DNA from: Setoptus koraiensis
Lineage: Eukaryota; Arthropoda
DNA: 64,000 nt
Direction: 5' to 3'
Assembly (NCBI GenBank): GCA_048013815.1
Contig: CM106586.1
Span: forward strand, 496,001-560,000
Made by a program: the position numbers and the translations under genes. The notes under the pieces are model-generated. The model made no database searches. It had not been told where the DNA came from and worked only from the letters and a program-made list of their open reading frames with translations. This document shows positions 59,752-64,000 of the stretch, one piece after another; position 1 is the first letter of the stretch; each line of letters opens with the position of its first letter.

Positions 59752-60630
59752 GGGTGTTGTAGCGAATAGTGCCCCAGTCAGATTTCGATGAAACTTCACA
59801 CACGGGGCCCGTAGGGCCCAAAAACAATAACCTCGGTGGTCCGGAAGTGCGGAAACTTCCGGTTCCGGTTTTACAAAAAAAAATGAGATACAGGCTTGAA
59901 ACTCACTATACATGTGAATCAGAGCACGCAGAGTACGATAACGTCAATTTCAAATTTGTCTCACTTCCGGTTGACGAGATATCTGGATGAAACCGCTGCA
60001 GGGGCGTAGACGGGACGGAATACCCGCGCGCACGAACAAATACGTGCGCTATCAGGCCCATTCTGTTCAACACTTAAGGATGCGCAGCTCCTTTTCTGTG
60101 CCGGATATATGTTCAGAGCCTTCCACGCGTCCCCATTTCGTTCTTTTTCTATCATTCGTGTATGGATTGCAGTCATGTGAGCGGAGGGTAGAGGGCGCAG
60201 CCCGATACCCGAAGCGCTCATCAACCCTACCCGAAGGGTTCCCGTCGCACGCAGTCGTCGCGGGAGCGACGACGGAGATGTGACGGCCTCCAGAATACGA
60301 GGCCGCAGGCCGAGTTCTCAGACACACCGCATGTGCATCCCCGAGCGCAGCGAAGCAATAATTTGGTCACTTCCGGTCTTCTAACCCTAGTAATATCTCT
60401 ATATCTCGAAAACCGGAAGTTGCACAGAGCTGAAAATTATGTCATCGTGTTCAGCGTAGCTTGAAACGTCTCTGTGGTGAATTTCAGAGCTCTAGATTCA
60501 ACTTTTTGTAAAACCGGAACCGGAAGTTTCCGCACTTCCGGACCACTTTTCCCGATGGTTTTGGGTCAAGATGAACCCGTACCTGAAGTTTCATCAAAAT
60601 CGGGGCGGGGCACTATTCGCTACAACAACC
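59752..60630 (+). mobile_element. T-family transposon T3 inserted in the 62-bp satellite (879 bp)
   Basis: The left end GGGTGTTGTAGCGAATAGTG and the right end (reverse complement GGTTGTTGTAGCGAATAGTG) form TIRs of about 24 bp. The 8-bp duplication AACACAGG lies at 59744-59751 and 60631-60638. Internal arms carry the family's GGTCCGGAAGTGCGGAAACT block and its inverse near the right end. No transposase. Confidence 0.88.
60156..60321. ncRNA. Conserved hairpin-rich core of the T family (copy in T3)
   Basis: Differs from the T1 copy at only about two positions between the first stem and the GGCCTC hairpin (one in a linker, one in a loop), although the arms of T1 and T3 are much more diverged. 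Confidence 0.4.
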
Positions 60631-61389
60631 AACACAGGAATCGAGAGACTCGAATCTCCATAGAGTTAACATGTGTAATGTTTAGATACTTTAACACGGA
60701 AATTTGGAGACTCGGATCTCCATAGAGATAACATGTGTAATGTTTAGATACTTCAACACGGGATTTGAGAAACTCAAATCACCATAGACTTAACATGTGT
60801 AATGTTTAGATACATTAACACGGGATTTGAGAAACTCAAACCACCATAGACTTAACATGTGTAATGTTTAGATACTTTAACACGGAAATTTAGAGACTCG
60901 GATCTCCATAGAGATAACATGTGTAATGTTTAGATACTTTAACACGGAAATTTAGAGACTCGAATCCCCATAGAGATAACATGTGTAATGTTTAGATACT
61001 TTAACACGGGATTTGAGAAACTCAAACCACCATAGACTTAACATGTGTAATGTTTAGATACATTAACACGGAAATTTAGAGACTCGGATCTCCATAGAGA
61101 TAACATGTGTAATGTTTAGATACTCTAACACAGGAATCGAGAGACTCGAATCTCATTCAAGCTGTAACTTAATTTGTGTTAGGGAGGTTGAGCGACTCAA
61201 GTGGATCGCAAATAGTATATAGATTTTCGTGTGATAGTAAATGAAGCGACTCAAAGTAATAGGCTTATGTGTAAATTCCCCTTCCAATTAGAATCCAACA
61301 TCAGTACATCAATAGCGCTCAGTTAAAATAAAGCCCTAGAAACCTGATAGATGTTAGAACCAGCGTAATCATAATGTGATGTAAAACGT

Positions 61390-61395
61390 TTTATT
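61390..61395 (-). promoter_or_regulatory. Poly(A) signal AATAAA of the zinc-finger gene
   Basis: AATAAA on the minus strand about 130 nt after the TAA at 61524-61522. Confidence 0.45.
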
Positions 61396-61521
61396 GAATT
61401 TATCTGAATTTTCATATCTATCTGTACATCTGTGCATGTCCATCTTCACTGAATGTTAGTCTTCGTCCCCACCATCATACTTTCAGCCAACTCTTCTCCT
61501 AAGTTTAGAATTCCATTCCGA

Positions 61522-61634
61522 TTATCTCATCAAATTTCTGGTACCACATGAATACATTTTAATGTGTTTAGTCAAATTGTCCTTCCTATTGAAAATCGAT
61601 TTGCAAGTTGGACATGGAAATTTTCTCTGGTTTT
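61522..61634 (-). CDS. C2H2 zinc-finger gene, last coding exon
   Basis: Preceded by a good acceptor (TTTCCATTGTAG) across an 81-bp intron (61715-61635). It encodes, after completion of a Glu codon, NQRKFPCPTCKSIFNRKDNL, then TKHIKMYSC, a zinc finger with C-x2-C-x12-H-x4-C, and stops 8 residues later. The finger ends in Cys instead of the second His, a CCHC variant also found in lola/BTB-type zinc-finger proteins. Probably a host-type nuclear DNA-binding protein. Confidence 0.7.
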
Positions 61635-61715
61635 CTACAATGGAAAGAAATTTTACTGAATTAAATTATACATAATAAATTCTTCGAATTTTATAAAAAT
61701 GAGAATTTCCATTAC

Positions 61716-61845
61716 CTGAATGAGTTTTCCTATGTCTCAGCAAGTTGTCATACCTAGCAAACCCTCGCTTGCATCTATGACAGATGTATAAACGTACATC
61801 GTTTGCAAATTGAATTGTCTTCGACATGACACTGATTTCACTCAT
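61716..61845 (-). CDS. C2H2 zinc-finger gene, upstream exon (5' limit unknown)
   Basis: Encodes LYICHRCKRGFARYDNLLRH then RKTHS, a canonical C2H2 finger (C-x2-C-x12-H-x3-H). The donor ATTCAG|GTAATG is in phase 1 and matches the next exon. The end given here is the ATG at 61845; the frame is open to about 61884, so an acceptor upstream is equally likely, with the rest of the gene lying towards higher coordinates or lost. The pair of fingers at a 3' end recalls alternative 3' exons of lola-like genes. Its placement between H-family sequences is odd (see findings). Confidence 0.65.
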
Positions 61846-61936
61846 ATTCAAGGGTCGGTTAAATGATAGCAAATCAATCCACAACTTGTCTGGGAATTCT
61901 TGGATTATAATATTCGTTGTTCATTTTTGTGTGCTA

Positions 61937-62009
61937 AAAGGGTGGAATGACTTAAGTCTCAAATTAGTGTTTAGCTTACTGTGTGTTAGGGAGGTGGAGT
62001 GGCTTGAGT
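61937..62009. repeat. 51-bp satellite units (left of gap)
   Basis: About 1.5 units of the same satellite as 62800-63075 (GTGTGnTAGGGAGGTGGAGTGG, TTAAGTCTCAAATTAGTGT). Confidence 0.8.
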
Positions 62010-62509
62010 NNNNNNNNNNNNNNNNNNNNNNNNNNNNNNNNNNNNNNNNNNNNNNNNNNNNNNNNNNNNNNNNNNNNNNNNNNNNNNNNNNNNNNNNNNN
62101 NNNNNNNNNNNNNNNNNNNNNNNNNNNNNNNNNNNNNNNNNNNNNNNNNNNNNNNNNNNNNNNNNNNNNNNNNNNNNNNNNNNNNNNNNNNNNNNNNNNN
62201 NNNNNNNNNNNNNNNNNNNNNNNNNNNNNNNNNNNNNNNNNNNNNNNNNNNNNNNNNNNNNNNNNNNNNNNNNNNNNNNNNNNNNNNNNNNNNNNNNNNN
62301 NNNNNNNNNNNNNNNNNNNNNNNNNNNNNNNNNNNNNNNNNNNNNNNNNNNNNNNNNNNNNNNNNNNNNNNNNNNNNNNNNNNNNNNNNNNNNNNNNNNN
62401 NNNNNNNNNNNNNNNNNNNNNNNNNNNNNNNNNNNNNNNNNNNNNNNNNNNNNNNNNNNNNNNNNNNNNNNNNNNNNNNNNNNNNNNNNNNNNNNNNNNN
62501 NNNNNNNNN
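62010..62509. other. Assembly gap (500 N)
   Basis: Exactly 500 N, inside satellite sequence; the true length is unknown. Confidence 1.
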
Positions 62510-63180
62510 CAAATCTCCATAAGGTTAGTATGTGTAATGTTTAGATACTTTAAAATCAATCAACCATCGATCAAATTGGACTAAGGTGCTGCGAAATTCC
62601 CCACCATTGAAACAACCTTCTTCGTGCTCAACGAACAAATGATCTCTAGTCTCATTGTAGAACTCGAACCACGAATGTAAACAAGCTACAGAGCCAGCTA
62701 TCTACACACGAGACTGTGAAGCAACAACATGTAAACAAATTTTGAACAGCTAGAATGTGATGATGAGGTGGCAGACTTAGATTTCGATCATATCTGTAGC
62801 GCACTGTGTATTAGGAGGCGGAGCTACTTAAGTCTCAAACTAGTGTGTAGCCTACTGTGTGCTGAGGAGGCGGAGCTACTCAAGTCTCAAACTAGTGTGT
62901 ACCCTACTGTGTGCTGAGGAGGTGGGGCGACTTAAGTCTTAATCAAGCTGTAGCCTACTGTGTGCTGAGGAGGCGGAGCTACTCAAGTCTCAAACTAGTG
63001 AGTACCCTACTGTGTGCTGAGGAGGTGGAGTGACTTAAGTCTCTAACTAGTATGTAGCTTTCTGTGTGCTAAGAAGGGGGCGTGACTCAAAATTGTAGGC
63101 TTGTGTGTGCATTGCCACCTCCATTCAGGATCCAACATCACTACATCATTAGCGCTTAATTAAAATTAAGCGCTAAAAAC
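62510..63180 (+). mobile_element. H-family element, right portion (H5)
   Basis: One diverged 62-bp unit, about 245 bp of unique sequence, then the 51-bp array and the best-preserved right terminus: a perfect 12-bp hairpin (arms TTAGCGCTTAAT/ATTAAGCGCTAA, loop TAAA, 63149-63176) followed by AAAC. Its order of parts mirrors the right part of H4. The left end is not identified, perhaps because of the gap. Confidence 0.6.
62800..63075. repeat. 51-52-bp tandem repeat, about five copies
   Basis: ACTGTGTGCTGAGGAGG recurs at about 51-52-bp spacing (62854, 62906 and so on), each with an AAGTCTCAAACTAGTGTGTA segment. Confidence 0.88.
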
Positions 63181-64000
63181 GCGAGTCGCTAATAACCTGA
63201 AGAAATTGGTGAGTGCATTTAAAGAGCAATATATTCCACTGTCTGAGAGAAGGAATATTGCTCGTGAACTACAACAAAGGATGCAGTTAAGAGAAGAGTA
63301 TGTGGGTAATTTTATCTCAGACTTGAACAAGTTGTGTTCTGACTATGATAAGAACATGTCTGAAGCCGACAGAGTTGACAGAATCATGTGGAAACTCCTT
63401 CCGGAGTTTTTCCCGAACATCGCTGAAGATGAAATCAGCACAGTTGGAGAATTGAAACGTAAGGCAGTCAATATCGCAGAAGGTTTGAAGAAGAAAGAAG
63501 GTAAAAGCATCATGGCAGTGATCAATAACGATGATCGCAGTAAACTGAGAGGTGGTCAGCAGCGAAATAGATACCAAAAGAAGCCCAGTTGGAACTATAA
63601 TCAACAACGGTCTCAACAACAACAGCAGTACCAACAACAACAGCAGTACCAACAACAACAGCAGTACCAACCACAACATGAACAAAACATTAAGTTGAGA
63701 AGAAACCAAACAAATGAAGATAGACCTGTTAAGTGCTATACTTGTGGTGAATTTGGGCACATTAGTACGAATTGCTCGACCAATCGGAACGTCAGCACAC
63801 CTCAAAATAAAGAAGGTGTTGACAGAAGAAATAATCCAAATCATGTCGTTTTTAGAAAAGATATGTCGAAAGTAATGTGCTATAATTGCCAATCTTTCGG
63901 ACACATATCGAGAAATTGCCCAATGACAAAACCAATGAAGGTCGACACAGATAATGAAAATAAGCAAACGGAATGCGAAGCGGGGCCCAGTAGGCAACAA
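63181..64000 (+). mobile_element. Ty3/gypsy-like gag, retroelement fossil at the window edge
   Basis: A plus-strand frame open to the window edge. It has a retrotransposon gag-type capsid segment (AFKEQYIPLSERRNIARELQ ... VDRIMWKLLPEF), a Gln-rich linker from CAA/CAG repeats (63600-63680), and two CCHC zinc knuckles (CYTCGEFGHISTNC and CYNCQSFGHISRNC). The visible part looks open; protease, RT and integrase would lie beyond the window and no LTR is seen. It begins directly after an H-family right end. Age unknown. Confidence 0.8.

Larger units (their letters stand above)
59575..61155. repeat. 62-bp tandem array (interrupted by T3)
   Basis: TAACATGTGTAATGTTTAGA recurs at 62-bp spacing (for example 60667, 60729, 60791), with alternating GGAAATTTGGAGACTCG and GGGATTTGAGAAACTC starts. 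About eleven units in total: roughly three before and eight after the T3 insertion. One diverged unit occurs at 62512-62553. Confidence 0.92.
58120..61343 (+). mobile_element. H-family element H4 (about 3.2 kb), with insert T3
   Basis: The left end CAAGTAATACTGATCAAATC carries the perfect hairpin (arms AATACTGAT/ATCAGTATT at 58125-58145) and AGAGCGCTTAATTTTTC. The right end (ATCCAACATCAGTACATCAA, then a degenerate AGCGCTCAGTTAAAATAAAG hairpin and CCCTAGAAAC) corresponds to the better-preserved end at 63130-63180. Inside, in order: a 225-bp array, a short ORF, a 62-bp array broken by T3, and one 51-bp-type unit. Assignment to Helitron/Helentron-like non-autonomous elements is inferred. Confidence 0.55.

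Noticed and set aside
52814-63180. Regular repeat arrays considered as CRISPR
   Set aside because: Units are contiguous tandem repeats without unique spacers, in an intron-containing eukaryotic context.
63317-64000. Minus-strand frame of 227 codons
   Set aside because: Antisense of the plus-strand gag with its two zinc knuckles; hydrophobic content comes from reversed Gln/Lys codons.
1-64000. tRNA, rRNA and telomeric repeats
   Set aside because: I looked for B-box-like GGTTCGA motifs with matching arms and for TTAGG runs and saw none that hold up.

Overview
The window looks like animal nuclear DNA, most likely from an arthropod. It carries an intron-containing Shaker (Kv1) potassium channel gene whose exon junctions and N-terminal SLPK motif match insect Shaker. 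A small secreted-peptide gene has a TATA box and an arthropod-type TCAGT initiator. The non-coding DNA is rich in (CAA)n/(TTG)n, (CA)n and GA tracts. I cannot place the species more closely; a chelicerate or crustacean is as plausible as an insect. Two runs of exactly 500 N (33446-33945 and 62010-62509) are assembly gaps.

Layout. Bases 1-35687 are gene-poor. I can support only one gene there: an 81-residue cysteine-rich secreted peptide on the minus strand (22455-22700), flanked by two copies of a repeat of about 380 bp. The rest is microsatellites, short minisatellites, several long perfect palindromes and an excess of RTTAYRTAAY sites, including four tandem copies at 7761-7800.

Bases 35688-49051 hold the plus-strand Shaker gene. 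A probable alternative first coding exon (35688-35848) splices in phase to five exons at 41897-42418, 45305-45585, 45964-46151, 46464-46571 and 46835-49051. The model predicts 1158 residues: an expanded N-terminal linker, the T1 domain, S1-S6 with the TVGYGD filter, and an unusually long tail of about 560 residues with cysteine clusters and a histidine-rich stretch. The residue after GYGDM is Arg, where Drosophila has Thr449.

Bases 49240-64000 are a nest of mobile elements. They include a broken Ty1/copia-type fossil (gag and protease start) and, at the right edge, a Ty3/gypsy-like gag with two CCHC knuckles. A family of 800-880 bp non-autonomous TIR transposons with 8-bp target duplications (called T here) has a hairpin-rich core far better conserved than its flanks. 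A second family (called H here) has a hairpin at each end and carries its own satellite arrays of 51, 62, 81, about 125 and 225 bp; it resembles Helitron/Helentron-type non-autonomous elements. A two-exon C2H2 zinc-finger gene end (61390-61845, minus) and a short bHLH-like ORF (59077-59217) are embedded in this nest.

Order of events visible in the sequence: one T element inserted into the copia fossil, an H element interrupts the same fossil, and another T element inserted into the 62-bp satellite of an H element.
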